A stretch of DNA of 64,000 bases, from contig NZ_JAEA01000001.1 of the NCBI RefSeq assembly GCF_000518665.1, positions 62,001 through 126,000 of the forward strand, in the 5' to 3' direction. Below are positions 46,938-56,002 of the stretch, piece after piece. A model generated the notes under the pieces. It had not been told where the DNA came from. It did no database searches and saw nothing but the letters and a program-made list of their open reading frames with translations. Source of the stretch: Microvirga flocculans ATCC BAA-817 (lineage in GTDB: Bacteria; Pseudomonadota; Alphaproteobacteria; Rhizobiales; Beijerinckiaceae). Numbering within the stretch: position 1 is the first letter of the stretch; each line of letters starts with the position of its first letter. The position numbers and the translations under genes were made by a program.

Positions 46938-46974
46938 ACGGAAGCTGATTTCTTGACGGGGAACCAGCTTCCGT
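46938..46974. repeat. Hairpin repeat, family B copy 3
   Basis: ACGGAAGCTG and CAGCTTCCGT form a perfect 10-bp stem with a 17-base loop containing TTGACGGGGAAC. It lies just beyond the NDUFA9-like gene stop and could be its terminator. Confidence 0.7.
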
Positions 46975-46979
46975 CTTCG

Positions 46980-47981
46980 TCATGCCGTGTTGCGCTTGAG
47001 GTCGAACTGACCGGTCTTGCGGAAACGCAGCAGATAGCCCGGCACGATGGCCTCGATGGTGGTGGGCGTGATCCCAAGGCCCTGGAGCGTGCGCCCCTCG
47101 CGGGCGGCCGCCTCGGAAACCACGTTGTCGCTCTCCAGCAGGATCGCCTGGTCGCGGGTGGTAACGAGCTCGTCCGGGATGAGGCCGAGGGTCAGCCAGT
47201 CGAGGCCGCCCAGGACGCTGCCCATGGCCCGGGCCGCCTTGGCCGGAAGCGGGACGATGGTGCGCTTGCGCTCGGTCACGGTGAAGACGAATTCCATCAT
47301 CTGGCGCATGGTGCGGATTTCCGGCCCGCCGAGCTCGTATGTCCGGCCGGTGGGGACCTTGCCGTCCACCGCCGCCACGATGGCGGCCGCCACGTCGCCC
47401 GCATAGACCGGCTGGAAGCGCGTATCCGCTCCGGGCAGGGGCAGCACGGGCAGCATGCGCGCCAGGCTCGCGAAACGGTTGAAGGAGCTGTCGCCGGGGC
47501 CGAACATGAGAGACGGGCGCAGGATCACCGCATCCGGCCTCGCCTCGAGCAGGGCTGCTTCGCCCTCCGCCTTGGTGCGGGCATAGACCGATTCGGAATC
47601 CGCATTCGCGCCGATGGCCGAGACATGGGTGAAGGACACCGCCTTCGTAGCCAGCCGAGCGATCATGGCCGGAGCCTTCGCCTGGAGCGTGTCGAAACGC
47701 TGGCGGCCCGTCTCCTGCAGGATGCCGACGAGGTTGATCACATGGTCGGCGCGGGCCACCGCATGGGCCACGGAAGCCTCGCTGCGCAGGTTCGCATGGA
47801 TCGGGGTTATCTGCCCCACCTTCCCGAGAGGGAGGTAGTTCGCCATGTTCGGCTGCCGGGTCGGCACGAGCACCCGGTAGCCGCGCTGGGCCAGGAGGCT
47901 CACCACATAGCGGCCGAGAAAGCCCGAACCGCCGAAGACGGTGACGATTTGCTGCTCAGGCGTGCGAAGGGCACCGATCAT
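46980..47981 (-). CDS. NDUFA9-like NAD(P)-dependent epimerase/reductase
   Basis: The 333-residue protein starts at ATG 47981, with AGGAGAG upstream. It has an N-terminal Rossmann motif (VTVFGGSGFLGRYVVSLLAQRG) and the YARTKAEGEAALLEARPDAVILRPSLMFGPG stretch of atypical SDRs (given as YARTKAEGEAALLEA and ILRPSLMFGPG). It is the type that resembles complex I subunit NDUFA9 in alphaproteobacteria. A complex I assembly role is inferred from the family only. Confidence 0.9.
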   Translation of the reverse strand: MIGALRTPEQQIVTVFGGSGFLGRYVVSLLAQRGYRVLVPTRQPNMANYLPLGKVGQITPIHANLRSEASVAHAVARADHVINLVGILQETGRQRFDTLQAKAPAMIARLATKAVSFTHVSAIGANADSESVYARTKAEGEAALLEARPDAVILRPSLMFGPGDSSFNRFASLARMLPVLPLPGADTRFQPVYAGDVAAAIVAAVDGKVPTGRTYELGGPEIRTMRQMMEFVFTVTERKRTIVPLPAKAARAMGSVLGGLDWLTLGLIPDELVTTRDQAILLESDNVVSEAAAREGRTLQGLGITPTTIEAIVPGYLLRFRKTGQFDLKRNTA

Positions 47982-48111
47982 GAAACTCTCCTGCCCGGAT
48001 AAGGACTTGGTCCAGAGCTTGGGTGTGAATTTTCGAATGTCTCTAGTCAAACGCCGCTCCCCTGTGAAGGGGCGCAGGGCCAAGAAAGCGCATCGGCCGC
48101 ATTTTCGGTGA

Positions 48112-48140
48112 TTGACGTGCCGCCCGAAGCACCGTAAACG
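48112..48140 (+). promoter_or_regulatory. Promoter of tRNA-Leu
   Basis: TTGACG (48112-48117) and TAAACG (48135-48140) are 17 bp apart, about 21 bp upstream of the tRNA 5' end. Spacing and position fit a housekeeping promoter. Confidence 0.55.
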
Positions 48141-48160
48141 AAGCCTCGCCGACAAGGCAT

Positions 48161-48245
48161 GCCCAGGTGGCGGAATTGGTAGACGCGCTGGTTTCAGGTA
48201 CCAGTGGTGAAAGCCGTGGAGGTTCGAGTCCTCTCCTGGGCACCA
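48161..48245 (+). tRNA. tRNA-Leu(CAG)
   Basis: The gene is 85 bases with encoded CCA. The acceptor stem GCCCAGG pairs with CCTGGGC. The D-arm (GGAATTGGTAG), an anticodon arm with CAG in a TTCAGGT loop, a long class II variable arm and the GGTTCGAGTCC T-arm are all present. It reads CUG codons, common in this high-GC genome. Confidence 0.97.
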
Positions 48246-48263
48246 TCCATTCTTAAAGGGCGT

Positions 48264-48281
48264 GCTTCCGCGGAAGCTTTT
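48264..48281 (+). terminator. Terminator-like hairpin after tRNA-Leu
   Basis: GCTTCCG and CGGAAGC form a palindrome followed by TTTT, 19 bp after the tRNA end. Confidence 0.5.
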
Positions 48282-48567
48282 CAATCAATCAAAGGCTTGA
48301 GGGCACCCGAGTGATGCAAACGGGTGATCCGAATGGTCATGCCTTTGGCGCGCCTCTGAAAGCATTCCAAGACCGGAATTCATCGGCTCCGTGAACGGGC
48401 TCCTGGGCGCTTGCAGGCTGCCGGGACAATGCGAGCCGGCAGGCTTCCGGAAACCGGCATCGTCGATGATCCTGGAAGCCTTCATCCTTCGATCTCAGCA
48501 TCCCTCGAGCAGGCCCCGATGGGAGCAGAATCTCCCTTGCCGCGCGGGAGGTCCCTTTATCCCGGCG
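48282..48567. other. Intergenic region without an evident gene
   Basis: This stretch holds no convincing coding frame, repeat or RNA that I can recognise. Confidence 0.6.
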
Positions 48568-48963
48568 TCAGCCGCGATACTGCTCGTCGGTCACGTGCTC
48601 CATCCAGTCGACCGGCGATCCGTTGAGCTTCTCCTGAATGGCGATATGGCTCATGGCCGTGGTCTGCGTGGCCCCGTGCCAGTGCTTCTCGCCCGGCTCG
48701 AACCAGACCACATCGCCGGGGCGGATCTCCTCGATGGGCCCACCCTCACGCTGCACCAGGCCGCAGCCGGCCGTCACGATCAGCGTCTGCCCGAGCGGAT
48801 GGGTGTGCCATGCGGTCCGTGCCCCCGGCTCAAAGGTGACAAGGGCCCCGGCAACGCGGGCCGGTTCGGGCGCGCTGAACAGCGGATCGATTCGCACCGT
48901 CCCCGTGAAGTAAGCCGCCGGCCCTTTTTCAGACGGCTGCAAGCCGGCTCTCTTGATGTCCAT
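48568..48963 (-). CDS. Cupin-domain protein, (R)-mandelonitrile-lyase-like
   Basis: The 131-residue protein starts at ATG 48963 ([19 protein letters not shown]), with AGGAG upstream. The cupin motifs [19 protein letters not shown] (metal-binding His residues) and [17 protein letters not shown] are clear. The ADPLFSA-like and VTDEQYRG segments resemble cupins annotated as hydroxynitrile lyases, or carboxymuconolactone-associated cupins. Metal binding is likely; the reaction is not proven. Confidence 0.88.
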   Translation of the reverse strand: MDIKRAGLQPSEKGPAAYFTGTVRIDPLFSAPEPARVAGALVTFEPGARTAWHTHPLGQTLIVTAGCGLVQREGGPIEEIRPGDVVWFEPGEKHWHGATQTTAMSHIAIQEKLNGSPVDWMEHVTDEQYRG

Positions 48964-49092
48964 GGTTTCAGTTCTCCTGCCGTTTCGCAGACGATAGAGG
49001 CTGTCGATGCAGCGACGAGGCGCAAGCATACGTCTTCCAGGCACGTCTGGCTAAACCCTCATGCCTCGTCTTCCCGGCATGTGCGGTGCCGT

Positions 49093-49177
49093 CACACCCG
49101 GAGCAGGGTCTTGATCGCGCGGCGTTCGTCCATCGCACGATAACCTTCGGCGACGTCCGCCCGGCGATGCGCGGGGG
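49093..49177 (-). pseudogene. C-terminal remnant of a zinc-type alcohol dehydrogenase
   Basis: The frame reads ADVAEGYRAMDERRAIKTLL then RV and a stop, the usual end of a zinc-dependent alcohol dehydrogenase. Only about 27 codons survive, and the gene is cut off by the neighbouring lysR 3' end. Confidence 0.5.
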
Positions 49178-49178
49178 C

Positions 49179-50084
49179 TCAGGCGAGCATGGTGCCCATC
49201 CGCTGCGCCACGGCGCGGGCGGCGTTTTCGAGATCCTGGATGACCGGGCGCTGATCGTCGATGCGCCAGACCAGCGCGCTCTCGATGGGCGGCAGGTCGA
49301 GCTCCACGAAGGCGATGCCGGGATGCGTAAAGTAGTTCTGGGCGCGGGCCGAGAGCGTCATGACGCAATCGCCGGTGGCCACGGCCACAAGCCCTTCGCG
49401 CACCGTGGTGATTTCCGGCCCGGCGGCGATCCGGCGGCCCTCGGGCGTGGCCGTGGGGAAGTGATAGCTTGTCCATCCATCCGAGACATAGCCCGGCGGA
49501 AGCTGCACCATGCATTCGTGCCGAAGCTCCTCCGGGTCGACCAGCGCGCGTCCCTGAAGGCGATGACCCTCCGGCACGACGAGCAGGCGCGCATCGCGAA
49601 AGAGCGTCGCTCCCCGCGACAGCCCCGCATTCGGGAGGGGCAGGCGGACGATGGCGACATCGACCATGCCGTGCACCACGGCTGAGCCCTGGTTGAGGTA
49701 GTTGAGCTCGACGAAGCGCAGCCTGACATCCGGACGCCGGCGCTGGAACTCCGCGACGATTCCCGAGGTCAGCTCGTAGAACCCCCCGCCGAGATAGCCG
49801 ATCGCGAGCTCCATCCCTCGCCCCTGCGCCCGGCGGCGGGCGTCGCTGAGGGCCGTCTTGAGCGCCATCACCGAGGGCTGGATGTCCTTGAGAAAGGCTT
49901 CGCCCAGAGGGGTGAGGCTCACCCGGCGGCTGGTCCGCTCCAGCAGCTTGCCCCCGAGTGCCTCCTCGAGGGCCTTCACCGCTTCCGAAACGACCGACTG
50001 GCGCACGCCGATGAAGTCCGCCGCCCGTCCGAAATGCAGCATCCGTGCGACGGCCACGAAGCATTCGAGTTTGCGCAGGTCCAT
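49179..50084 (-). CDS. LysR-type regulator of the hydrolase/MHS/SDR operon
   Basis: The 301-residue regulator starts at ATG 50084 (MDLRKLECFVAVARMLHFG). The helix-turn-helix reads HFGRAADFIGVRQSVVSEAV. The effector-binding domain follows, with YLGGGFYELTSGIVAEF. It is divergent from the operon at 50203, which it probably controls. Confidence 0.92.
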   Translation of the reverse strand: MDLRKLECFVAVARMLHFGRAADFIGVRQSVVSEAVKALEEALGGKLLERTSRRVSLTPLGEAFLKDIQPSVMALKTALSDARRRAQGRGMELAIGYLGGGFYELTSGIVAEFQRRRPDVRLRFVELNYLNQGSAVVHGMVDVAIVRLPLPNAGLSRGATLFRDARLLVVPEGHRLQGRALVDPEELRHECMVQLPPGYVSDGWTSYHFPTATPEGRRIAAGPEITTVREGLVAVATGDCVMTLSARAQNYFTHPGIAFVELDLPPIESALVWRIDDQRPVIQDLENAARAVAQRMGTMLA

Positions 50085-50128
50085 TCCTGATCCATCGGAA
50101 AACGCGATTGATAGGCGCGTCTTTTAAT

Positions 50129-50138
50129 ATTGATCAAT
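50129..50138. promoter_or_regulatory. Palindrome in the lysR-hydrolase promoter
   Basis: ATTGATCAAT is a perfect 10-bp palindrome; a related ATTGAT half-site occurs about 20 bp upstream, at 50107-50112. It fits a LysR operator. Confidence 0.45.
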
Positions 50139-50202
50139 CGGCATACTGGGCAAAGATCGCCTCAAAGAGTCAATCGAATCTTGATCCCAGGGAGGCGGGG
50201 GC

Positions 50203-51102
50203 ATGAACGTCGCGGAATGGTCCGTTGAGTTTCCATGTTACGATGCAACCATTCGCGGCACGTTCTATCGGCCCGAGGTGAAGGGCGAGGCGTCTCTGCC
50301 AGCCGTGGCCCTCGGCCACGGCTGGGGAATGACCGCCGGCGGGGACCTCGAAGATTATGCCCGTGCCATCGCCCGCCGGGGCATCGCCTGCCTGACCTTC
50401 GACTACCGGCGTCTCGGCAAGAGCGACGGCTTGCCCCGCCAAGAAATCGATCCGGCCTGGCAATTGGAGGATTACCGGGCGGCGATCACCTATCTCTGCT
50501 CGCGGCCCGAGGTGGATGCCGGGCGGATCGGCGTCTGGGGGACGAGCTATAGCGGCGGCCATGCGCTGGTCATCGCGGCGACGGATGCGCGCGTGCGCTG
50601 CGTGGTGAGCCAGGTGCCGACGATCAGCGGCTACCTGTCCGGGTTGCGCAAGACCCATCCCAACAACCTGAAGGCCCTGCACGATCTCTTCGCCGACGAC
50701 CGGCTGGCCCGGCTGCGGGGCGAGCCGCCGCGCACCATGAAGGAGGTGGGCCTCGAAGGCGAGGCGGGCGTGGCCTATCCGGGCGCGGAATCCTACGATT
50801 ACATGATGGGGCAGGCCGCCCGCTGCCCGGAATGGCGCAACGAGGTGACGGTCCGTTCCCTGGAAATGGCGCGCGCCTACGAGCCTGGACAGTGGATTTC
50901 CCGCATCGGGCCCAAGCCCATGCTGATGATCGTCGCCGCCGACGACCGCCAGACCCCCACCGATCTTCAGCTCCAGGCCTTCAATGAGGCTTCGGCCCCG
51001 AAGGAGTTGCTGCTCATCAAGGGCGGTCACTATACGGCCTACACCACGCATTTCGAACGGACCAGCACGGCGGCCGCCGACTGGTTCAGCAAACACCTGT
51101 GA
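50203..51102 (+). CDS. Alpha/beta hydrolase (S15/DLH-like)
   Basis: The 299-residue protein has the nucleophile Ser in VWGTSYSGGHAL (GxSxGG type), an Asp in VAADDRQTP and a His in GGHYTAYTTHFE. The N-terminal ALGHGWGMTAGGDLEDYARAI segment holds the oxyanion HGWG. It might hydrolyse an ester or lactone, but the substrate is unknown. It is first in an operon with an MHS transporter and two SDRs. Confidence 0.9.
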   Translation: MNVAEWSVEFPCYDATIRGTFYRPEVKGEASLPAVALGHGWGMTAGGDLEDYARAIARRGIACLTFDYRRLGKSDGLPRQEIDPAWQLEDYRAAITYLCSRPEVDAGRIGVWGTSYSGGHALVIAATDARVRCVVSQVPTISGYLSGLRKTHPNNLKALHDLFADDRLARLRGEPPRTMKEVGLEGEAGVAYPGAESYDYMMGQAARCPEWRNEVTVRSLEMARAYEPGQWISRIGPKPMLMIVAADDRQTPTDLQLQAFNEASAPKELLLIKGGHYTAYTTHFERTSTAAADWFSKHL

Positions 51103-51166
51103 CCGAAAGCAGGTTGAAAGGCTCGCAAGCAGCCAAGCAGAGCCCAAGCTTCATGGGAGGAAACAC

Positions 51167-52486
51167 ATGACAAGCGCTCACATCCTATCGCCCGCCGTGG
51201 GGGCGAAGACGACGACCATGGACAAGCAGAAATCGCTGCGCTCCCTGCGCGCGGCGGCCGTCGGCAACATGCTCGAATGGTTCGACTGGACGCTCTACGG
51301 CACTTTCGCCGTCTATCTCGCGTCCAATTTCTTCGACAAGACCAATGCGACCTCCGCGCTTCTGTCCGTGCTCGCGGTCTTCGCGGTCGGCTTCGTCGCG
51401 CGGCCTATCGGCGGCATCGTCTTCGGTCGCTTCGGCGACCGGATCGGCCGCAAGAACACGCTCATCCTCACCATGTCGACCATGGCGCTCGCGAGCCTCA
51501 TGATCGCACTCATTCCGAGCTATGAGAGCATCGGCATCTGGGCCTCCGTGCTGCTGCTGGTCGCCCGCCTGCTGCAGGGGCTGGCCCATGGCGGCGAATC
51601 GGGCGTGTCCTATGCCTATGTCGCCGAGATCTCGCCGCCTCAGCATCGCGGCCTGTGGGCGAGCTCGGTCTTCGTCAGCGTCACGCTCGGCGTCATGGCC
51701 GCGACCTTCCTCGGCATCGTGCTCACCTCGGCCTTCTCCAAGGAGGAGATGATGTCCTACGGCTGGCGCATCGGCTTCGCGGTGGGCGGCCTGCTCGGCA
51801 TCGTCGCGTTCTACATGCGCCGCGCGGCTCATGAATCGCCGATCTACAGCAACAAATCCGCGAGCAAGGCCGAGGCGCGGCCGCTGACGGGCCAGGAGAA
51901 GCTGCAGATCCTGCTCAAGGTCGTCTTCTTCTCCGCATCGTCCAACGTCGCCTATTACACCTGGGTGACCTTTGCGCCGAGCATGGCGATCTCCGCTCAC
52001 GGCATGGATGCGAACGGCGCCTTCATCGCCAGCCTGTGCGCGCAGATCATCACGCTGCTGCTGCTGCCGTTCTTCGGGCACCTGGCGGACCGGTTCGGCC
52101 GCAAGCCCATGGTCTTCCTCTATGGCCTCGGCATCATGGTGGCGCCGTTCCCGGTCAATGCCATCCTCGGCTCCGAGCCCTGGACCCTGTTCGTTTCGCA
52201 GGGACTGGGCCTCGCGGTCTGGGCGCTGATCGCCTCCATCTACCCGGCGCTGATCGCCGAGCAGATTCCCACGCAGCAGCGCGCCCTGGGCGTCGGCTTC
52301 CTGTCCTCGCTCTCCGTGGCGATCTTCGGCGGCACCGCGCCCTATCTGAACACCTGGCTCAACTCCATCGGCATGTCCTGGGTGTTCTCGGTCTACATCA
52401 TGGTCCTCGGCCTCCTCGCCGTCATCGCCGCGATGATGATCCGGGAGACGAAAGGCGTGCCGCTGAGCGAGATCCGCGGCCAGTAA
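51167..52486 (+). CDS. MHS-family MFS transporter
   Basis: The 439-residue transporter has about 12 TM helices; GGGAGG is upstream of ATG 51167. It has the MHS signature NMLEWFDWTLYGTFAVYLA and the loop GRFGDRIGRKNTLIL. The families include KgtP, ShiA and proline or dicarboxylate permeases, so a weak organic acid is the probable substrate. It would bring in the compound processed by the neighbouring enzymes. Confidence 0.93.
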   Translation: MTSAHILSPAVGAKTTTMDKQKSLRSLRAAAVGNMLEWFDWTLYGTFAVYLASNFFDKTNATSALLSVLAVFAVGFVARPIGGIVFGRFGDRIGRKNTLILTMSTMALASLMIALIPSYESIGIWASVLLLVARLLQGLAHGGESGVSYAYVAEISPPQHRGLWASSVFVSVTLGVMAATFLGIVLTSAFSKEEMMSYGWRIGFAVGGLLGIVAFYMRRAAHESPIYSNKSASKAEARPLTGQEKLQILLKVVFFSASSNVAYYTWVTFAPSMAISAHGMDANGAFIASLCAQIITLLLLPFFGHLADRFGRKPMVFLYGLGIMVAPFPVNAILGSEPWTLFVSQGLGLAVWALIASIYPALIAEQIPTQQRALGVGFLSSLSVAIFGGTAPYLNTWLNSIGMSWVFSVYIMVLGLLAVIAAMMIRETKGVPLSEIRGQ

Positions 52487-52571
52487 ACGAGACTTGTAAA
52501 CGAGACCTGCCGGCTGTCCGCCCGACAGCCGGCACCCTTCACAAAGTGATTTCAAGACAACGAACAGATTC

Positions 52572-53294
52572 ATGGAACAGAAAAAAGTTGCCGTCATTAC
52601 CGGCGCGAGCGGCGGAATCGGCTCGGCCATCTGCGAGCGTCTGAAAGCCGATGGTTTTACGATCGTCGCCATCGACCGCGTGAGCCCTGCGCAGCAGGAT
52701 GCGGATTTCGATGGTGTGACGGTCGACATCGCGGACACGCAGGCCCTCGCCAAGGCCGCGGAGGATATCGTCGCCCGCCACGGCGCGATCGATGTCTGGG
52801 TCAACAACGCGGGTTTTCTGGAGCGCCGGGAAGCGCTCGACATCAGCGAGGCCGAGTGGAACCGGACGCTCGCGGTCAATCTGACGGCGACCTTCTTCGG
52901 CGCACAGTATGCGGCGCGCAGCATGCGCGCCAGCGGCCGCGGCGGAGCCATCGTCAACCTGTCGAGCTATGCCGGCCTCAAGGCGCGGCCCAACTGCGCC
53001 GCCTATGCCGCCGCCAAGGCGGCCGTCGCCCATCTCACGTCCTGCCTCGCCGTCGAGTGGGGCCAATACGGCATTCGCGTCAACGCCATCGCGCCTGGAT
53101 ACATCGAAACCGCCATGAGCGCGTGGATGCACCAGGATCCAGTGCAGCGGACGCAGCTGCTGGGGCGCACGCCGCTCGCGCGGCTCGGCGAGCCGATGGA
53201 GATCGCCGACGCGGTGAGCTTCCTGGTCGGCAAGGACAGCAGCTACATCACCGGCCATGTCCTGAGCGTCGACGGAGGCATAGTCCGCGCATGA
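52572..53294 (+). CDS. Short-chain dehydrogenase/reductase 1
   Basis: The 240-residue SDR has the cofactor motif TGASGGIGSAICERL and NNAG (VNNAGFLERREAL). The active site is AAYAAAKAAVAH, with a Ser in LSSYAGL. It overlaps SDR2 by 4 bp at its end. NAD(P) specificity is not certain. It probably oxidises or reduces an intermediate of the same pathway. Confidence 0.92.
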   Translation: MEQKKVAVITGASGGIGSAICERLKADGFTIVAIDRVSPAQQDADFDGVTVDIADTQALAKAAEDIVARHGAIDVWVNNAGFLERREALDISEAEWNRTLAVNLTATFFGAQYAARSMRASGRGGAIVNLSSYAGLKARPNCAAYAAAKAAVAHLTSCLAVEWGQYGIRVNAIAPGYIETAMSAWMHQDPVQRTQLLGRTPLARLGEPMEIADAVSFLVGKDSSYITGHVLSVDGGIVRA

Positions 53295-54106
53295 GCGAGT
53301 CGTACTGGAACGGCAAGACGTTCATCGTCACCGGCGGCGCGCGGGGTCAGGGCGCGGCGGAGGTCAACCGGCTCCTGGCGCTCGGGGCGAATGCGGTCGT
53401 CGTCGATCCGCTGTCGCCGGACAGCGCCGACTGGGCCATCGACCGCGCGCCGGATTCCCGCCTGCGGCTCGTCGCAGGCGGCGTGCAGCTGGAGAGCACG
53501 TGGCGCGAGGTCCTGGAGGCCGTCGCCGCCATCGGCGCGCCGCTGGCGGGGCTCGTCAACAACGCCGGCATCACCTTGCGCAAGACCGTCACGCAAACCT
53601 CGCTGGAGGAATGGGAGCGCCTGCTGAGCGTCAACCTGACGGGAGCCTATCTCGGCATCCGCATGACGGCCCCGGTGATGATGGACGGCGGATCGATCGT
53701 GAACGTGTCGTCGACGGCCGGGCTGACGGGCTATTTCAGCGCCGCCTACACGGCCAGCAAATGGGGTCTTCGCGGACTCGCGAAGGCGGCGGCCATCGAG
53801 CTCGCTCCCCGGAAGATCAGGGTCAACACCGTCTGCCCCGGTCTCGTCGACACCCCGATGATCAACAGGCCGAACGGCGGCTACGGTCACGACCAGGCGC
53901 GGGCGTTCTTCGAGGGCAACCGGTCCCTGACGCCGCTCGCCCGCGGCGCCGATCCGGATGAAGTGGCCGGAGCGGTGATCTTCCTGCTCGGTCCCGACAG
54001 CCGCTTCGTCACGGCGACCGACCTGGCCGTCGACGGCGGCATGATCGGCGGCGGAATCTACAGCCATATCGGCCGCTCCGTCGGCACCGTGCAGGACGCT
54101 CTCTGA
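53291..54106 (+). CDS. Short-chain dehydrogenase/reductase 2
   Basis: The 271-residue SDR starts at ATG 53291 within the SDR1 stop. The cofactor motif is TGGARGQGAAEVNRLL, the NNAG is in LVNNAGITLRKTV, and the active site is AAYTASKWGLRG with a Ser in NVSSTAGL. The C-terminal region is AGAVIFLLGPDS. It acts with SDR1, perhaps in succession. Confidence 0.92.
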   Translation: MSESYWNGKTFIVTGGARGQGAAEVNRLLALGANAVVVDPLSPDSADWAIDRAPDSRLRLVAGGVQLESTWREVLEAVAAIGAPLAGLVNNAGITLRKTVTQTSLEEWERLLSVNLTGAYLGIRMTAPVMMDGGSIVNVSSTAGLTGYFSAAYTASKWGLRGLAKAAAIELAPRKIRVNTVCPGLVDTPMINRPNGGYGHDQARAFFEGNRSLTPLARGADPDEVAGAVIFLLGPDSRFVTATDLAVDGGMIGGGIYSHIGRSVGTVQDAL

Positions 54107-54134
54107 CCGTATCCTCGGTGGCCCAGGACGGCCT

Positions 54135-54923
54135 TCACGCCACCGCCAGTCTCCAGGGGCTCGGCGGCAGCGGGGATGCGTTCAGGGTGACGCCGAAGAC
54201 CTCCGCGAGGCGCGTGGGCGTCAGCACGGCGCCGGGCGTTCCCCGGCCGATGAGGCGCCCCCTTTCGAGCAGGACCAGATCGTCGGCGAGATCGGCCGAA
54301 AGCTGCAGGTCGTGCAGAACGGCGATGACGCAAAGGCCGTCGCGGGCAAGCGTCCGCGCCGTCTGCAGCAGGGCCAGCTGGTGCTTCAGGTCGAGGCTGG
54401 CGATGGGCTCGTCGAGGAACAGGATCTGCTGCGTCTCCAGCGTCCGTCCGGCCGTCAATTGCGCCAGTACGCGGGCGAAGTGAACCCGCTGCCGCTCCCC
54501 GCCCGAGAGCGTCTGGTAATTGCGCTGCGCAAGATGGGCCACGTCCGCCTGCTCCAGGGCTTCGTGCGCGAGGCGGCGACGGTCGCCGCGGGACAGGCCC
54601 CGGCCGATCCCCTGGGTGCCGAGGCTCGCCACCTCGAGGACCGTGAAGGGAAAGGTGAGGTCGGAGGCCTGCGGCATCACGGCCCGCCGGTGGGCGAGAC
54701 GCCAGGCCGGAATCGCGTTCAGCGACTCCCCGTTCCATCGCACCGTGCCGCGCGAGGGATGAAGCTCGCCGGAGAGAAGGCGCAGGAGCGTGGACTTGCC
54801 CGCGCCGTTGGGGCCGATGATGACGGTGAAGGAGCCGCCCGCGAAGGCAAGATCGATTCCGTCGATCAGCATCCTGTCGCCGCTGCCGTAGGAGAGGCCC
54901 TCGGCCTGGAGGAGCGTGTTCAC
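54135..54923 (-). CDS. hmuV: Haemin ABC transporter ATP-binding protein
   Basis: The 262-residue ATPase has Walker A GPNGAGKST, the LSGGERQRVHFARVLAQL signature and Walker B ILFLDEPIASLD. The gene ends the hemP-hmuTUV operon and overlaps hmuU by 4 bp. It drives haem import across the inner membrane. Confidence 0.95.
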   Translation of the reverse strand: MNTLLQAEGLSYGSGDRMLIDGIDLAFAGGSFTVIIGPNGAGKSTLLRLLSGELHPSRGTVRWNGESLNAIPAWRLAHRRAVMPQASDLTFPFTVLEVASLGTQGIGRGLSRGDRRRLAHEALEQADVAHLAQRNYQTLSGGERQRVHFARVLAQLTAGRTLETQQILFLDEPIASLDLKHQLALLQTARTLARDGLCVIAVLHDLQLSADLADDLVLLERGRLIGRGTPGAVLTPTRLAEVFGVTLNASPLPPSPWRLAVA

Positions 54924-56002
54924 AGGGCCATTCCTCCCGGGCGGCGCAGCAGCAGCCAGAGGAAGAACGGCGCGCCGATGGCGGCGGTGAGAATGCCGAT
55001 GGGCAGCTCCGCCGGTGCTGCGACGGTCCGCGCGACCGTGTCGGCGGCCACGAGCAGGGCCGCGCCGAGCAGGGCGGAGGCGGGCAGCAGCATCCGGTGA
55101 TCCGCGCCCGCCAGGAGGCGCAGCACATGCGGCACCACGATTCCCACGAAGCCGATCATCCCGGCGGCGGCGACCGAGGCTCCCACGGCCACCGCCACGA
55201 ACAGGATCGCGAGCGCCTTCACCCGCTGCACCGGCACGCCGAGATGATAGGCTTCCGCCTCGCCGAGGGAGAGCGCGTTCAGGCCGCGCGCCAGAAAAGG
55301 CGTGGCCAGGAGCATCGGCAGGATGAAGGGCGTCGCCGCCGTCACCTTGGTCCAGGTCGCGCCGCTGAGCGAGCCGAGGGACCAGAACGCGAGATCGCGC
55401 AATTGCCTGTCGTCGCTCAGATACGAGAAGAGGCCCATGATCGCGCCCGACAAAGCCCCGAAGGCGACGCCTGCGAGCAGCATGGTGGCGATCGACGTGC
55501 GGCCGCCGCGGGTCGCGACGAGATAGAGCGCGAGCGTCGTCAGGAGGCCGCCCGCGAAGGCGCCGACGGGCAGGGCGTGGAACGGCAGGGGGCCGATCAG
55601 CGGCGCGAGCAGCGCATCGCCGAGAACGATGGTCGCCGCGGCCGCGAGCGCCGCGCCCGCCGACACGCCGACGAGACCGGGATCGGCGAGCGGGTTGCGG
55701 AACAGGCCCTGCATCAGCGCACCCGAGGATGCGAGCGCCGCGCCGATGAGAAGACCGAGGAGCAGGCGCGGCAGGCGGACCTGGAGGACGATGAGGGCGT
55801 CCCCCTCCATCGCCGCCGTCCGTCCGGTAAGAGCATCCGCGACGATGCCGAAGACGCGCGCGGGCGCAAGGCCGGTGGCGCCGAGGCCGAGGGCTGCGAG
55901 GCTCGTCAGCAGAACCAGCGCGGCGAGCGCCGCCAGCAGAAGCGCCGTGCGCTCGCGCAGCGCGAAGCGCGGCCCGCCGTCATGCAGGGCAAGGGCGGTC
56001 AT
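54920..56002 (-). CDS. hmuU: Haemin ABC transporter permease
   Basis: The 360-residue FecCD-type permease has about 9-10 TM helices and the family segments GLFRNPLADPGLVGVSAGA and GMIGFVGIVVPHVLRLLAG. It overlaps hmuT by 4 bp (ATGA). It forms the pore of the haem importer with HmuV. Confidence 0.95.
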   Translation of the reverse strand: MTALALHDGGPRFALRERTALLLAALAALVLLTSLAALGLGATGLAPARVFGIVADALTGRTAAMEGDALIVLQVRLPRLLLGLLIGAALASSGALMQGLFRNPLADPGLVGVSAGAALAAAATIVLGDALLAPLIGPLPFHALPVGAFAGGLLTTLALYLVATRGGRTSIATMLLAGVAFGALSGAIMGLFSYLSDDRQLRDLAFWSLGSLSGATWTKVTAATPFILPMLLATPFLARGLNALSLGEAEAYHLGVPVQRVKALAILFVAVAVGASVAAAGMIGFVGIVVPHVLRLLAGADHRMLLPASALLGAALLVAADTVARTVAAPAELPIGILTAAIGAPFFLWLLLRRPGGMAL

